A program made the position numbers and the translations under genes. A DNA stretch of 64,000 nt from Rhodococcus ruber (lineage in GTDB: Bacteria; Actinomycetota; Actinomycetes; Mycobacteriales; Mycobacteriaceae): NCBI RefSeq assembly GCF_027270735.1, contig NZ_JAPWIJ010000001.1:558001-622000 (forward strand). Reading direction: 5' to 3'. The stretch's first letter is position 1; each line of letters begins with the position of its first letter. Positions 42,701 through 52,018 of the stretch are shown here, in pieces. The notes beneath the pieces are model-generated. The model had not been told where the DNA came from. It searched no databases and worked only from the letters and a program-made list of their open reading frames with translations.

Positions 42701-43462
42701 TCAAGGAGCTGGGTTGTTGCTCGCGAGATCCTTGGCCAATCGCTCGGCCGCCGAGATCAGCAGAGGTACGAACTGTTCGGCCGATTCGAGGGTGACCCGA
42801 GCCGAGGGCCCGGCGATGGACATCGCCGTGAGCGTCGGAGCGCCGAGTACCGGGACGGCGAAGCAGCGCACCCCCACCTCCTGCTCGCCGTCATCGATCG
42901 CGTAGCCGCGTTCGCGGATCAGCGCCAGATCCTCGAGCAACGCGTCGAGGGTGGTGATGGTGTGGACGGTGCGGGGAGTCATGCCGAGGCGGCCGACGAT
43001 CGCGCGGACGGCGTCGTCGTCCAACTGCGACAGCAATGCCTTGCCTACGCCGGTGGAGTGCGGCAACACGCGCTGACCGACCTCGTTGAACATCCGCATC
43101 GCGTGCTCGGAGGGCACCTGCGCGACGTACACCGCCATGTCGTCCTCGAGAAACGCCATGTTCGACGTCTCGTGGGTGATCCGGACCAGCTCTGCGAGAT
43201 ACGGCTTGGCCCATCCACCGATGAGCTTGGACGCGCTGTCTCCCAACCGAATGAGCTTGGTGCCCAATGCATATCGGCGTGACGGCAACCGTCGAACGTA
43301 GCCGAGGGAGACGAGGGTCCCGATCAGTCGGTGCACCGTCGGCATCGGCAGATCGGTCGCCTCGGCCAGTTCGCTGATCCCGATGGATCCGCCGGAGGCG
43401 GCCATGATGTCGAGCAGCTCGAACGCGCGCTCCACGGACTGCACCCCGCCACCTGCCGCCAC
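42701..43462 (-). CDS. IclR family transcriptional regulator
   Basis: This 253-aa regulator has an N-terminal winged helix (VQSVERAFELLDIMAASGGS, ISELAEATDLPMPTVHRLIG, TLVSLGYVRRLPSRRYALGT) and a C-terminal effector domain (TSNMAFLEDDMAVYVAQVPS, RVLPHSTGVGKALLSQLDDD, EQEVGVRCFAVPVLGAPTLT). The GTG at 43462 has GAGGTGG upstream. IclR proteins of this group (AllR-like) control purine, allantoin and glyoxylate genes, and it sits next to the permease-uricase operon, so it probably regulates the island. Confidence 0.9.
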   Translation of the reverse strand: MAAGGGVQSVERAFELLDIMAASGGSIGISELAEATDLPMPTVHRLIGTLVSLGYVRRLPSRRYALGTKLIRLGDSASKLIGGWAKPYLAELVRITHETSNMAFLEDDMAVYVAQVPSEHAMRMFNEVGQRVLPHSTGVGKALLSQLDDDAVRAIVGRLGMTPRTVHTITTLDALLEDLALIRERGYAIDDGEQEVGVRCFAVPVLGAPTLTAMSIAGPSARVTLESAEQFVPLLISAAERLAKDLASNNPAP

Positions 43463-43506
43463 AGTCCACCTCGCACCGTCGTAGTCGTACCTCGTCCCGA
43501 AGGACT

Positions 43507-44907
43507 CTACTGGTGATGCCGCGTCGCCACCGGCGGTGCCGCAGTCACCACCGAGGGCGAGGGCTTCTGGCCACGGGTGACGACGTTGAAGAGGATGTTC
43601 AGTACGACGGCCACGATGCTCGCGGCGCTGATACCCGAGTCGAGCACCACGTGCACCCAGTCGGGAAATGCGGCGTAGAAGCCCGGTACGGCGATGGGAA
43701 TGACACCGAAACCGATGGCCACCGCCACGATGACGAGGTTGAGGTTGCCGTCAAACTCGACCTTGGACAGCGTCCGGATGCCGCTGGCCGCCACCGAGCC
43801 GAACAACACGATGCCCGCGCCGCCGAGTACCGGCAGCGGCACCGACGCCACCACGAGCCCGAGGACGGGGAAGAGGCCGAGGAACAGCAGCACCGAGCCG
43901 CCGGCTGCGACGACGTAGCGACTCTTGATTCCGGTGACGGCCACGAGGCCGACGTTCTGGGCGAACGCACTGGCCGGGAAGGTGCCGAACACGGGAGCGA
44001 TGGTGGTGGCGACCATGTCTGCGCGCAGTCCGTCGCCGACGCGTCGGGCATCTACGTCGGTGCCGACGATTTCACCGACGGCCAGGATGTCGGCGGTGGT
44101 CTCGGTCATGATCACCAGGATGACGACGACCATCGACATGATGGCTGCCACCTGGAATGTCGGTGCTCCGAACGCGAACGGCTCGGGGAAGCTGAAGATG
44201 GCACCGTCACTCACACCGGAGAAATCGGCCTTGCCGACGAGGACCGCGAACACCGTGCCGACGATGATGCCGATGAGGATCGACAGGCGCGAGAGCGTGC
44301 CCTGCACGAGTCGGCTGACGAGCAGAACCACCACGAGGCTGAACGCAGCGAGACCGATGTTGGACATCGAGCCCCAGTCGGTGGCCTGCTGATCACCGCC
44401 CATGGCCCACCGAACCGCAACGGGCAGTAAAGAGATGCCGATGACGGTGATGATCGTGCCGGTCACCACCGGTGGGAAGAAGCGAACGATCTTGCTGAAG
44501 AACGGGGTGATGAGGATGCCGATGGCACCGGCGGCGATGATGGCTCCGAACACCGAGTTCAGTCCGCCCGGGCCGCTCGCGATCGCCACCATCGTCGACA
44601 CGGACGCGAACGAAATTCCCTGTACCAGAGGTAGCTTGGCACCGAAATAGGGCACTCCGAGTGTCTGCAGCAACGTGGCGGCTCCGCTGACGAACAACGC
44701 GGCCGAGACCAACAGTGCGATCTCGGTGCCGGTCAATCCCGCTGCGCCGCCGACGATCAGGGGTGGTGCGATGACACCGCCGTACATCGTCAGGATGTGC
44801 TGCAATCCGTAGACGTACGACCTGCCTATCGACAATCGCTCGTCCTCGGGACGGGCGGGGTCGTGCGGCGTATGGGTCTTGGTCGACACGCGTTTCGTCA
44901 GCTTCAT
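43507..44907 (-). CDS. NCS2/NAT family urate/xanthine permease
   Basis: This 466-aa transporter has about 14 spans and the NAT signature in ASAFAQNVGLVAVTGIKSRY, the conserved Q-N-x-G-x-x-x-x-T-G. GVIAPPLIVGGAAGLTG near the N-terminus and TETTADILAVGEIVGTDVDA (acidic substrate motif) match urate/xanthine carriers. It follows uricase by 12 nt on the same strand, so urate import is the likely job. It could also carry xanthine. Confidence 0.92.
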   Translation of the reverse strand: MKLTKRVSTKTHTPHDPARPEDERLSIGRSYVYGLQHILTMYGGVIAPPLIVGGAAGLTGTEIALLVSAALFVSGAATLLQTLGVPYFGAKLPLVQGISFASVSTMVAIASGPGGLNSVFGAIIAAGAIGILITPFFSKIVRFFPPVVTGTIITVIGISLLPVAVRWAMGGDQQATDWGSMSNIGLAAFSLVVVLLVSRLVQGTLSRLSILIGIIVGTVFAVLVGKADFSGVSDGAIFSFPEPFAFGAPTFQVAAIMSMVVVILVIMTETTADILAVGEIVGTDVDARRVGDGLRADMVATTIAPVFGTFPASAFAQNVGLVAVTGIKSRYVVAAGGSVLLFLGLFPVLGLVVASVPLPVLGGAGIVLFGSVAASGIRTLSKVEFDGNLNLVIVAVAIGFGVIPIAVPGFYAAFPDWVHVVLDSGISAASIVAVVLNILFNVVTRGQKPSPSVVTAAPPVATRHHQ

Positions 44908-44919
44908 GTCGGCTCGCTC

Positions 44920-45843
44920 CTAGCAGAATCCGGGGACGGTATCCCAGGCGCGGCCTGCGTCCGGGGCATCGTCGCGCTGCACCGTGGCCTCGATCAGACC
45001 GTAGGGGCGATCCGCGACATAGAAGACCTCACCGGGGTTGTCGAGTCCGAACGGCTCGAGGTCGACGAGGAAGTGGTGGATGTTGGGCATCGAGAACTTG
45101 ATCTCGCCGATCTCCGGGTGTGCTTCGAGAACCTGCTTGCCCATCTGGAACAGGCTCTGCTGCAACGCAAGAGAGTGCGTGGACGCGAAGGCGTCGAGCA
45201 TGATCGAACGGACGTCGTCGAAGGTCTTGTCGAAATCCAGCTCAGTGGTGAGGTACCGCCAGCGAGCGCTGACCGAGGTGGCCAGAATTCGGTCCGTGGT
45301 TTCCTTCAGCGTGGTGTAGCGATCTTTCGGGTAACCCCAGAACTCCGACGCCGTCGAGTTGAGGACCACGAGGTCGCTGACTCCGGAGACTATGGAGATG
45401 TTTTCGCCGTCGACCGTGACGATGGTGTTCCGCTTCTCGTCGCTGGCCTTGACGAAGGAATGGTCGTATCCATTCGAACCGGGTCGTTCCGCAGGCTCCA
45501 CTCCTGCTTCACCTTTTGCGATACGCGACCACTGATACTGCTCGATCTCCCAGCGTCCACCGGTGATCCAATCGAAGTCGCCGGTGAAGTGCGCGCCGAG
45601 CCGGAGTGCGAAGTTCTCGATCGCACCGATGCCGTCGCGGGCGAAGGCGTAGACGGTGTTCTTCTGGGTGTCCGTGGCGACGACGTGTGCGTTGTCGCCT
45701 TCGATGTGGACGGCGTCGAGGTCACCGCGCAGCTGGGAGGTGACGCTGACGTCGGTGATCCGGTGGCGGGGCGTTTCGCGGTCGATGCGGACGAGTCTGC
45801 ATTCGGCTTTGCCGTACTGGTTTGCTCCGAGCACGATGGTCAT
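44920..45843 (-). CDS. pucL: Urate oxidase (uricase)
   Basis: This 307-aa enzyme has NQYGKAECRLVRIDRETPRH with the catalytic Lys, VVATDTQKNTVYAFARDGIG with the catalytic Thr, LNSTASEFWGYPKDRYTTLK, and the late MPNIHHFLVDLEPFGLDN. It oxidises urate to 5-hydroxyisourate in the cytosol. I start at the ATG at 45843, where MTIVLGANQYGKAE begins; the frame is open upstream but without conserved sequence. It lies 5 nt from uraH, whose product consumes its product. Confidence 0.95.
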   Translation of the reverse strand: MTIVLGANQYGKAECRLVRIDRETPRHRITDVSVTSQLRGDLDAVHIEGDNAHVVATDTQKNTVYAFARDGIGAIENFALRLGAHFTGDFDWITGGRWEIEQYQWSRIAKGEAGVEPAERPGSNGYDHSFVKASDEKRNTIVTVDGENISIVSGVSDLVVLNSTASEFWGYPKDRYTTLKETTDRILATSVSARWRYLTTELDFDKTFDDVRSIMLDAFASTHSLALQQSLFQMGKQVLEAHPEIGEIKFSMPNIHHFLVDLEPFGLDNPGEVFYVADRPYGLIEATVQRDDAPDAGRAWDTVPGFC

Positions 45844-45848
45844 GGTTT

Positions 45849-46178
45849 CTAGCTCCCTCGATAGGTGGTGAAAGCGAACGGGCTCAACAGAAGTGGGATG
45901 TGGTAGTGCTGGTCGGGTGCGGTGATCTCGAAGGTGACGACAACTTCGGGGTGGAAACATTCGGTGTTCTGCGCCGCGAAGTAGGCACCGGTGGCGAAGG
46001 TGAGGCGATAGGTCCCGGGCGTCAGTTCACTCGGCCCGAGTGAGGAGACGCGGCCTTGTTCGTCGGTGACGGCGTGGGCTGTCTGTGCACCGGTAGCGTC
46101 GGTCAGTGAGATCGATATCCCCTGCGCAGGAATGCCTCTCGCAGCGTCGAGTACATGGGCGGTGACATGGCTCGTCAT
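45849..46178 (-). CDS. uraH: 5-Hydroxyisourate hydrolase
   Basis: This 109-aa transthyretin-like protein starts TSHVTAHVLDAARGIPAQGI and ends in the diagnostic YRGS. The conserved His in AHVLDA, Arg in TPGTYRLTF and His in QHYHIPLLLSPFAFTTYRGS are in place. It hydrolyses 5-hydroxyisourate to OHCU. It overlaps the uraD stop by 4 nt, so the two are coupled. Confidence 0.96.
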   Translation of the reverse strand: MTSHVTAHVLDAARGIPAQGISISLTDATGAQTAHAVTDEQGRVSSLGPSELTPGTYRLTFATGAYFAAQNTECFHPEVVVTFEITAPDQHYHIPLLLSPFAFTTYRGS

Positions 46179-46717
46179 TCGCCCAGGCTTCCTGTCGCGC
46201 GCACTGCCGCGATCTCTCGCAGTTCGTGCTCCACGACCGCAGCTTCGGTTCGACGATCGTTGCCGAGTCGGCTGTCCAGAGCGCTCAGGACAGCGTCGGC
46301 ATCTCGGCCGGCTGCCCTGATCAGGAACACCTGCCCGAAGCGCTTCTCGTAGGCCAGGTTCCCCGCTCGCAGGCGATGTTCGACGCTCTCGTCCGAGACG
46401 TCCACGCCGGATTGTTCGGTGCTCGCATGACGCGCACTGGCGTCGTCACCCTCCGGCCGTTCGCCGATGCGAGGATGCACCGCGAGTGCTCGGTGTACTT
46501 CGTCGGCCGTCAGTGGCGAAGCGGCATGGGTGATGGCGTGGCGAAGGGAACGGTCGTCGGCGAACGGTCGGTGCCGCAGAACCTCGTCGACCCAACGGGG
46601 AACGTCCAGGCAGAGCGACAGTATTCGAGCAGCTTCGGACTCGGGGGCCTCGTTCAATTCGGTCGTCGCGGCGAGACCGCGGGCTTGCGATTCCGCATTA
46701 CGAAATGTTGATTCCAC
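46175..46717 (-). CDS. uraD: OHCU decarboxylase
   Basis: This 180-aa protein has the OHCU decarboxylase features ELNEAPESEAARILSLCLDV, PRWVDEVLRHRPF, VHRALAVHPRIGERPEG and FGQVFLIRAAGRDADAVLSA. It forms S-allantoin. I place the start at the GTG at 46717. A TTGACA box, a 17-nt spacer and CACGCT leave about 7 nt to this GTG, a leaderless promoter. The conserved domain begins about 20 residues later; a TTG at 46657 is a possible later start. It is first gene of the minus-strand arm. Confidence 0.88.
   Translation of the reverse strand: MESTFRNAESQARGLAATTELNEAPESEAARILSLCLDVPRWVDEVLRHRPFADDRSLRHAITHAASPLTADEVHRALAVHPRIGERPEGDDASARHASTEQSGVDVSDESVEHRLRAGNLAYEKRFGQVFLIRAAGRDADAVLSALDSRLGNDRRTEAAVVEHELREIAAVRATGSLGE
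46690..46702. repeat. 13-bp direct repeat, copy 1 (putative operator)
   Basis: ATTCCGCATTACG occurs here and again at 46886-46898, in the same orientation, 196 bp apart. This copy lies 15-27 nt inside the uraD coding sequence as started at 46717. Each copy contains TCCG, 5 nt, then CGG or CGA, a partial dyad. One copy near each divergent transcription unit fits a shared regulator, possibly the IclR protein. Confidence 0.6.
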
Positions 46718-46723
46718 TGAACG

Positions 46724-46752
46724 AGCGTGACACCGATCACAACCGGTGTCAA
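46724..46752 (-). promoter_or_regulatory. uraD promoter overlapped by an inverted repeat
   Basis: On the minus strand TTGACA (46747-46752) is followed after 17 nt by CACGCT (46724-46729). The GTG start of uraD is 7 nt further on. TGACACCG (46728-46735) and CGGTGTCA (46744-46751) form perfect 8-bp arms around an 8-nt spacer, covering almost the whole -35 to -10 spacer. A dimeric regulator bound here would block the promoter. Confidence 0.6.
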
Positions 46753-46846
46753 GGGTCGATGTGCGGTGCGCCGCGAGAGAACGTTTTCCCGTTGCAGCAG
46801 ATCGGCATTGGGCGCACGGACAAACCTCGGGTCTTGACAGGAGTGC

Positions 46847-46860
46847 GTGGCGCACGCCAC
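46847..46860 (+). promoter_or_regulatory. Palindrome in the plus-arm promoter region
   Basis: GTGGCG and CGCCAC (46847-46852, 46855-46860) are perfect 6-bp arms around CA. TTGACA (46834-46839) lies 7 nt upstream of the first arm, 102 nt before the ATG at 46941. The -10 is not clear; TACTAA at 46881 is one option. It is a candidate second regulator site for the divergent promoters. Confidence 0.4.
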
Positions 46861-46885
46861 ACTCGGTCGAACAAACGGAATACTA

Positions 46886-46898
46886 ATTCCGCATTACG
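46886..46898. repeat. 13-bp direct repeat, copy 2 (putative operator)
   Basis: Second copy of ATTCCGCATTACG (first at 46690). Here it is followed by GA, giving TCCGCATTACGGA, a better dyad with TCCG and CGGA arms around CATTA. It lies 43 nt upstream of the ATG at 46941, where a repressor or activator of the plus arm could bind. Confidence 0.6.
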
Positions 46899-46940
46899 GA
46901 CTTTCAGCCCGGTCCGCTCGACCCCGAAAGGAACGACTAC

Positions 46941-47336
46941 ATGACGGAGCTCTTCTGCAATGGCGGTGCCATGCGCGGCGGCAGCCTGCACCACAACGTC
47001 TCCTCGCACCCGTTCGTGGGCACGGTGCGCACCACACCCAACTATCGGTTCTTCTCCGTACGGGACGAATTTCCGGCGCTGTTGCTCGATCACACCGCCG
47101 GTGCGGCCATCGAGGGCGAGCTGTACGACATCCCGCTCGACGACATCCGTACGGCATTCCTCCCGGACGAACCGCCGGAGCTCGAGCTCACCGTGGTTGC
47201 GCTCGAGGACGGGCGTTCCGTCCTCGGCGTCGGACTCCGCCCCGGAGTGCTCGACGCGCAACCGGACGAGCTGACCGACATCACCTATGCCGGCAGCTGG
47301 CGCCGATACCGCGGACTGCCGCAACCTCAGAACTGA
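46941..47336 (+). CDS. Standalone allophanate hydrolase C-terminal-like domain protein
   Basis: This 131-aa protein aligns by eye with the C-terminal domain of the AtzF at 33169: GELYDIPLDDIRTAF against [30 protein letters not shown] against [12 protein letters not shown], and DITYAGSWRRYRG against [11 protein letters not shown]. It has no amidase domain. AAAGGA precedes the ATG. It is the first gene of the allantoin-to-glycerate arm. It may act on ureidoglycolate or a related ureide; the reaction is unknown. Confidence 0.8.
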   Translation: MTELFCNGGAMRGGSLHHNVSSHPFVGTVRTTPNYRFFSVRDEFPALLLDHTAGAAIEGELYDIPLDDIRTAFLPDEPPELELTVVALEDGRSVLGVGLRPGVLDAQPDELTDITYAGSWRRYRGLPQPQN

Positions 47337-47348
47337 AAGGCACTGCGC

Positions 47349-48173
47349 ATGAACCTCTTTGCTGACTCTCGACTCCAGTACACCGTCAACTGTTCCATTC
47401 TCTTCACCGATGTGCCTCTGCTCGATCGCCCGCAGCGTGCCCGCGACGTCGGGTTCGACGCCGTCGAATTCTGGTGGCCGTTCTCGAACCCGGTCCCGTC
47501 CGATGCCGACGTCGATGCATTCGTCTCGTCCGTCCGGGATGCGGGCGTACAGCTGACCGGACTGAACTTCGCGGCCGGAGACATGCCTGCAGGTGATCGT
47601 GGGATTCTGTCCGATCCCGCGCAGAAGCAGGCCTTCCGAGACAACATCGACGTCACCGTCGGCATCGGTGGGCAGCTGGGCACCCGAGCCTTCAACGCCC
47701 TGTACGGCAACCGTATCGACGGTGTGGATCCGCTGGATCAGGACGACGTCGGCATCGAGAACCTGGCCGCTGCGGGCAGAGCTGCGGCGAAGATCGGTGG
47801 CGTCGTGCTGGTGGAACCCGTCAGCGGCGCACCCGCCTACCCGTTGAAGTCCGCCGCCGGTGCCGTCGCGACCATCAGGCGTGTCGCCCGTGAGCAGGAC
47901 GTACACAACCTCCGCCTGCTCGCCGATCTCTACCACCTCGCCGTCAACGGAGAGGACGTTCCGGCAGCACTCGAAGCACACTACGACCTGATCGGGCACG
48001 TGCAGATCGCCGACTCCCCGGGCCGCGGTGAGCCGGGTACCGGCAGCCTCGACCTCGGTGGACAGCTCACCGGTCTGGCAGCACGGGGTTACGACGGCTA
48101 CGTCGGACTCGAATACAAAGCCACCCGCGAGGACACGTTCTCCTGGTTGGGTCTCGCCACTACCTCCAAGTAA
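47349..48173 (+). CDS. hyi: Hydroxypyruvate isomerase
   Basis: This is a 274-aa TIM-barrel protein of the xylose-isomerase-like group. FADSRLQYTVNCSILFTDVP begins as in Hyi. VEFWWPFSNPVP, VLVEPVSGAPAYPL with a metal Glu, and LADLYHLAVNGEDVPAAL followed by GHVQIADSPGRGEPGTGSLD carry the metal-binding residues. It interconverts hydroxypyruvate and tartronate semialdehyde. It sits 12 nt after the upstream gene, in operon with gcl and glxR. Confidence 0.9.
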   Translation: MNLFADSRLQYTVNCSILFTDVPLLDRPQRARDVGFDAVEFWWPFSNPVPSDADVDAFVSSVRDAGVQLTGLNFAAGDMPAGDRGILSDPAQKQAFRDNIDVTVGIGGQLGTRAFNALYGNRIDGVDPLDQDDVGIENLAAAGRAAAKIGGVVLVEPVSGAPAYPLKSAAGAVATIRRVAREQDVHNLRLLADLYHLAVNGEDVPAALEAHYDLIGHVQIADSPGRGEPGTGSLDLGGQLTGLAARGYDGYVGLEYKATREDTFSWLGLATTSK

Positions 48174-48181
48174 GGATTCCC

Positions 48182-49063
48182 ATGAGCACCATTGCATTCA
48201 TCGGCCTCGGGATCATGGGCAGCCCCATGTCCGTTCATCTTGCCAAGGCAGGCCACCAGGTGGTCGGCTACAACCTGACGCCAGATCGCACGGGCCCCCT
48301 CGTCGAAGCCGGCGGTACCGCGGCCGACTCGATCGCCAAGGCCGTCCACGATGCCGACATCGTCGCGATCATGGTCCCCGACTCTCCGGATGTCCAGGAC
48401 GTTCTCGCCGGCGAAGGTGGGGTATTCGACAATGCCCGACGCGACGCGCTGATCATCGACTTCTCCAGCATCCGTCCCGACGTCACCGCCACCTTGGCAG
48501 CCGACGCGTCCTCGCGCGGATTCCGAATCCTCGATGCCCCGGTCTCCGGTGGCCAGGCCGGTGCCGAGAACGCGACTCTGTCGATCATGGTCGGCGGCAG
48601 CGAGGACGACTTCGCTACGGCCAAGCCGATTCTCGACGTCGTCGGCAAGACCGTCGTGCACGTGGGTCCGAGCGGATCCGGGCAGACGGTCAAGGCAGCC
48701 AACCAGTTGATCGTGGCCGGCAACATTCAGGTGCTCGCCGAGGCGATCGCGTTCCTCGAGGCCTACGGCGTCGATCTGGCTGCGTCGGTGGAGGTTCTCG
48801 GCGGCGGCCTCGCCGGTTCGGCCGTGCTGAACCAGAAGGCACAGAAGATGCTGGACCGCTCGTTCGAGCCCGGCTTCCGCATCGACCTGCACCACAAGGA
48901 TCTCGGGATCGTCACCTCGGCTGCGCGTGAAGCGGGCGTCGTGATTCCGATGGGCGCAGTGCTGGCGCAGCTGATGGCCTCGGCCCGCGCCAACGGCGAT
49001 GGTGGACTGGATCATTCGGCGCTGTACCGCGGTGTCGCTCGGCTCTCGGGTAAGGACAACTGA
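48182..49063 (+). CDS. glxR: 2-Hydroxy-3-oxopropionate (tartronate semialdehyde) reductase
   Basis: This is a 293-aa beta-hydroxyacid dehydrogenase. The NAD(P) motif is [19 protein letters not shown], the substrate motif is [20 protein letters not shown], and the catalytic Lys is in [12 protein letters not shown]. It reduces tartronate semialdehyde made by Gcl to D-glycerate. The ATG lies 8 nt after hyi, and the next gene follows after 1 nt. Confidence 0.92.
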   Translation: MSTIAFIGLGIMGSPMSVHLAKAGHQVVGYNLTPDRTGPLVEAGGTAADSIAKAVHDADIVAIMVPDSPDVQDVLAGEGGVFDNARRDALIIDFSSIRPDVTATLAADASSRGFRILDAPVSGGQAGAENATLSIMVGGSEDDFATAKPILDVVGKTVVHVGPSGSGQTVKAANQLIVAGNIQVLAEAIAFLEAYGVDLAASVEVLGGGLAGSAVLNQKAQKMLDRSFEPGFRIDLHHKDLGIVTSAAREAGVVIPMGAVLAQLMASARANGDGGLDHSALYRGVARLSGKDN

Positions 49064-49064
49064 C

Positions 49065-50864
49065 ATGGCCAAGATGCGCGCGGCCGATGCCGCAGTGAAG
49101 ATTCTCGAACTCGAAGGTGCAACAACCGCATTCGGCCTACCCGGTGCTGCGATCAACCCGTTCTACGCGGCGATGCGCAATCACGGCGGCATCCGCCACG
49201 TGCTGGCCCGCCACGTCGAAGGTGCATCGCACATGGCGGAGGGATTCACCCGGGCCGCACCGGGAAACATCGGCATCTGTATCGGAACATCCGGTCCGGC
49301 CGGTACCGACATGATCACCGGGCTGTATTCGGCCATGGCCGACTCGATTCCGATCCTCGCCATCACCGGCCAGGCCCCGGTCGCGCGGCTGCACAAGGAG
49401 GACTTCCAGGCCGTCGACATCGCGTCGATCGCAGCACCCGTCACCAAGATGGCGATGACGGTGCTCGAGCCGGCCCAGGTTCCCGGTGCCTTCGCGCAGG
49501 CGTTCCATCTGATGCGCTCCGGTCGGCCCGGTCCGGTGCTGATCGATCTGCCCATCGATGTGCAGTTGGCCGAGATCGACTTCGATCCCGACACGTACCA
49601 GTCGCTGCCCGTGCACAAGCCCGTCGCCTCGCGTGCTCAGGCCGAGAAGGCCATCGACATGCTTCTGGGTGCCGAGCGCCCGTTGATCGTCGCCGGCGGC
49701 GGAATCATCAACGCCGACGCCTCGGACTTGCTCGTGCAGCTCGCCGAGATTCTCGACGTTCCGGTCATCCCGACTCTGATGGGCTGGGGCACCATCCCCG
49801 ACGATCACCGTCTCGCTGCAGGCATGGTCGGCTTGCAGACCGCGCACCGGTACGGCAACGCGACCATGTTGGCCTCGGACTTCGTGCTCGGCATCGGAAA
49901 CCGTTGGGCCAACCGGCATACCGGTGGTCTCGAGACATACCGCAAGGGCCGGAAGTTCGTCCACGTCGACATCGAGCCGACCCAGATCGGGCGTGTCTTC
50001 GCGCCGGACTACGGCATCATCTCCGACGCCAAGGCCGCACTCGAGCAGTTCGTGGCCGTCGCCGAGGAGCGTCGGGCCGCAGGGTCTCTGCGTGATCTCT
50101 CGGGCTGGGTCGAGGACTGTGCGACCCGCAAGCGCACTATGCATCGCCGCACGCACTTCGACAACGTGCCGATCAAGCCGCAGCGCGTGTACGAGGAGAT
50201 GAACAAGGTCTTCGATCGCGATACCCGCTACATCAGCACCATCGGGCTCTCGCAGATCGCGGGCGGCCAGTTCCTGCACGTCTACTCCCCTCGAAACTGG
50301 ATCAACTGCGGGCAGGCCGGCCCGCTCGGCTGGACCATTCCCGCGGCGTTGGGTGCGGTGGCTGCCGATCCGACTGCGAATGTCGTTGCGCTGTCCGGCG
50401 ATTACGACTTCCAGTTCATGATCGAAGAGCTGGCCGTCGGTGCCCAGTTCAATCTGCCGTACGTGCATGTGGTGGTGAACAACTCGTACCTCGGGCTGAT
50501 CCGGCAGGCGCAGCGCGCGTTCGACATGGACTTCTGTGTGCAGTTGGGATTCGACAACATCAACCACCAGGACACCTTGGACACTCAGCCCGGTATCCCC
50601 AAGGGCTACGGCGTCGACCACGTCCAGGTGGCAGAAGGCCTGGGGTGCAAAGCGCTTCGGGTCACCGAGCCCGAGCTCATCGGTGAGGCGCTCGTGCGGG
50701 CCAGGACTCTGGCCAACGAACACAAGGTTCCTGTCGTCGTGGAAATCATCCTCGAGCGGGTCACCAACATCTCGATGGGCACCGAGATCGACAACGTCGG
50801 CGAGTTCGAGGAACTGGCCAACACGTCGGCCGACGCGCCAACCGCGCTGCTTCTGCTGGACTAG
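49065..50864 (+). CDS. gcl: Glyoxylate carboligase
   Basis: This 599-aa ThDP enzyme shows the Gcl hallmark: the usual catalytic Glu is replaced by Val51 in [18 protein letters not shown], as in E. coli Gcl. The ThDP motif is [20 protein letters not shown] followed by [18 protein letters not shown]. It condenses two glyoxylate molecules to tartronate semialdehyde and CO2. I start at the ATG at 49065, directly after the glxR stop. Confidence 0.96.
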   Translation: MAKMRAADAAVKILELEGATTAFGLPGAAINPFYAAMRNHGGIRHVLARHVEGASHMAEGFTRAAPGNIGICIGTSGPAGTDMITGLYSAMADSIPILAITGQAPVARLHKEDFQAVDIASIAAPVTKMAMTVLEPAQVPGAFAQAFHLMRSGRPGPVLIDLPIDVQLAEIDFDPDTYQSLPVHKPVASRAQAEKAIDMLLGAERPLIVAGGGIINADASDLLVQLAEILDVPVIPTLMGWGTIPDDHRLAAGMVGLQTAHRYGNATMLASDFVLGIGNRWANRHTGGLETYRKGRKFVHVDIEPTQIGRVFAPDYGIISDAKAALEQFVAVAEERRAAGSLRDLSGWVEDCATRKRTMHRRTHFDNVPIKPQRVYEEMNKVFDRDTRYISTIGLSQIAGGQFLHVYSPRNWINCGQAGPLGWTIPAALGAVAADPTANVVALSGDYDFQFMIEELAVGAQFNLPYVHVVVNNSYLGLIRQAQRAFDMDFCVQLGFDNINHQDTLDTQPGIPKGYGVDHVQVAEGLGCKALRVTEPELIGEALVRARTLANEHKVPVVVEIILERVTNISMGTEIDNVGEFEELANTSADAPTALLLLD

Positions 50865-50866
50865 AG

Positions 50867-52018
50867 ATGACGCGAATTCTGCTGGCCCCCGACAAGTTCA
50901 AGGGTTCGCTGTCCGCGGCCGAGGTCGCTCGCGCGGTGGCCGAAGGTCTGGAGGCAGGCGACCCGTCGCTCGAGACGGTGTGCCTACCCGTCGCCGATGG
51001 GGGTGACGGCACCGTCGATGCTGCCGTCACCGCCGGGTGGGAGCGGGTAGCCGTCACGTGCTCGGGCCCGACCGGTGAGCCGGTCGATACCTCGTATGCC
51101 CGTCGTGGTGATACCGCCGTCGTCGAACTCGCCTCGGCGGTCGGGCTCGAGCTTCTGCCGGACGGTCGCTCGGATGCGCTGGGAGCCAGCACGTTCGGCC
51201 TGGGCACCGTCATCGCGCATGCGCTCGGGGCCGGCGTCGGGTCTGTTTCAGGTGCGCGGCGTATCGTCGTCGGGCTCGGGGGCAGCGCTTCCACCGACGG
51301 TGGCGCGGGCATGCTGACGGCACTGGGGGCACGCATCCTCGACGCCGACGGCAACGATGTCGCCCGTGGTGGCGGAGCATTGCGGGGCGCGGTACAGCTG
51401 GATGTGTCCGGTCTGGTTCCTGCGGCTCGGAATGCGGTGTTCGAGCTGGCCTGCGACGTCGACAACCCGTTGCTCGGCCGGACCGGAGCAGCAGCGGTCT
51501 ACGGGCCACAGAAGGGTGCCGGACCGCAGGAGCTGCTCTACCTCGAACACGGTATGCGGCAGTGGGCGCATCTGGTGCGCAATGCAATCGGACGGGATGC
51601 CAGTGGTCTCGCCGGCACCGGTGCGGCAGGTGGCACTGCGTTCGGAGCCATGGCCGTACTCGGTGCGGTTGCCAAGCCCGGTATCGAGACGGTGCTCGAG
51701 CTGATCGACTTCGGCAGGGCTGTGGCCGGAGCAGATCTGGTCGTCACCGGCGAGGGCTCACTCGACGAGCAGAGCCTCTACGGCAAGGCACCCATCGGAG
51801 TAGCGCACGCAGCGTGCGAAGCGGGTGTTCCGGTGATCACCGTCGCGGGGCGGAGCGTCATCGGCCTGGACCGCCTGCGCACTCACGGGATCGTTGCCTC
51901 CTATGCATTGTCCGATCTCGAGCCGGACCCTCGAATCTCGATGCGCGACGCGGCCAGGCTGCTCCACGAGGTAGGTCGAATGATCACCACCACACACATT
52001 TCGGAAGGAATTTCATGA
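50867..52018 (+). CDS. glxK: Glycerate kinase (GlxK/GarK type)
   Basis: This 383-aa kinase opens ILLAPDKFKGSLSAAEVARA and contains CLPVADGGDGTVDAAV, GLGGSASTDGGAGMLTALGA and ELIDFGRAVAGADLVVTGEG followed by SLDEQSLYGKAPIGVA. It phosphorylates glycerate, linking the pathway to glycolysis. The gap to gcl is 2 nt and the stop overlaps the allantoicase ATG. The phosphorylated position (2 or 3) cannot be read from sequence. Confidence 0.93.
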   Translation: MTRILLAPDKFKGSLSAAEVARAVAEGLEAGDPSLETVCLPVADGGDGTVDAAVTAGWERVAVTCSGPTGEPVDTSYARRGDTAVVELASAVGLELLPDGRSDALGASTFGLGTVIAHALGAGVGSVSGARRIVVGLGGSASTDGGAGMLTALGARILDADGNDVARGGGALRGAVQLDVSGLVPAARNAVFELACDVDNPLLGRTGAAAVYGPQKGAGPQELLYLEHGMRQWAHLVRNAIGRDASGLAGTGAAGGTAFGAMAVLGAVAKPGIETVLELIDFGRAVAGADLVVTGEGSLDEQSLYGKAPIGVAHAACEAGVPVITVAGRSVIGLDRLRTHGIVASYALSDLEPDPRISMRDAARLLHEVGRMITTTHISEGIS

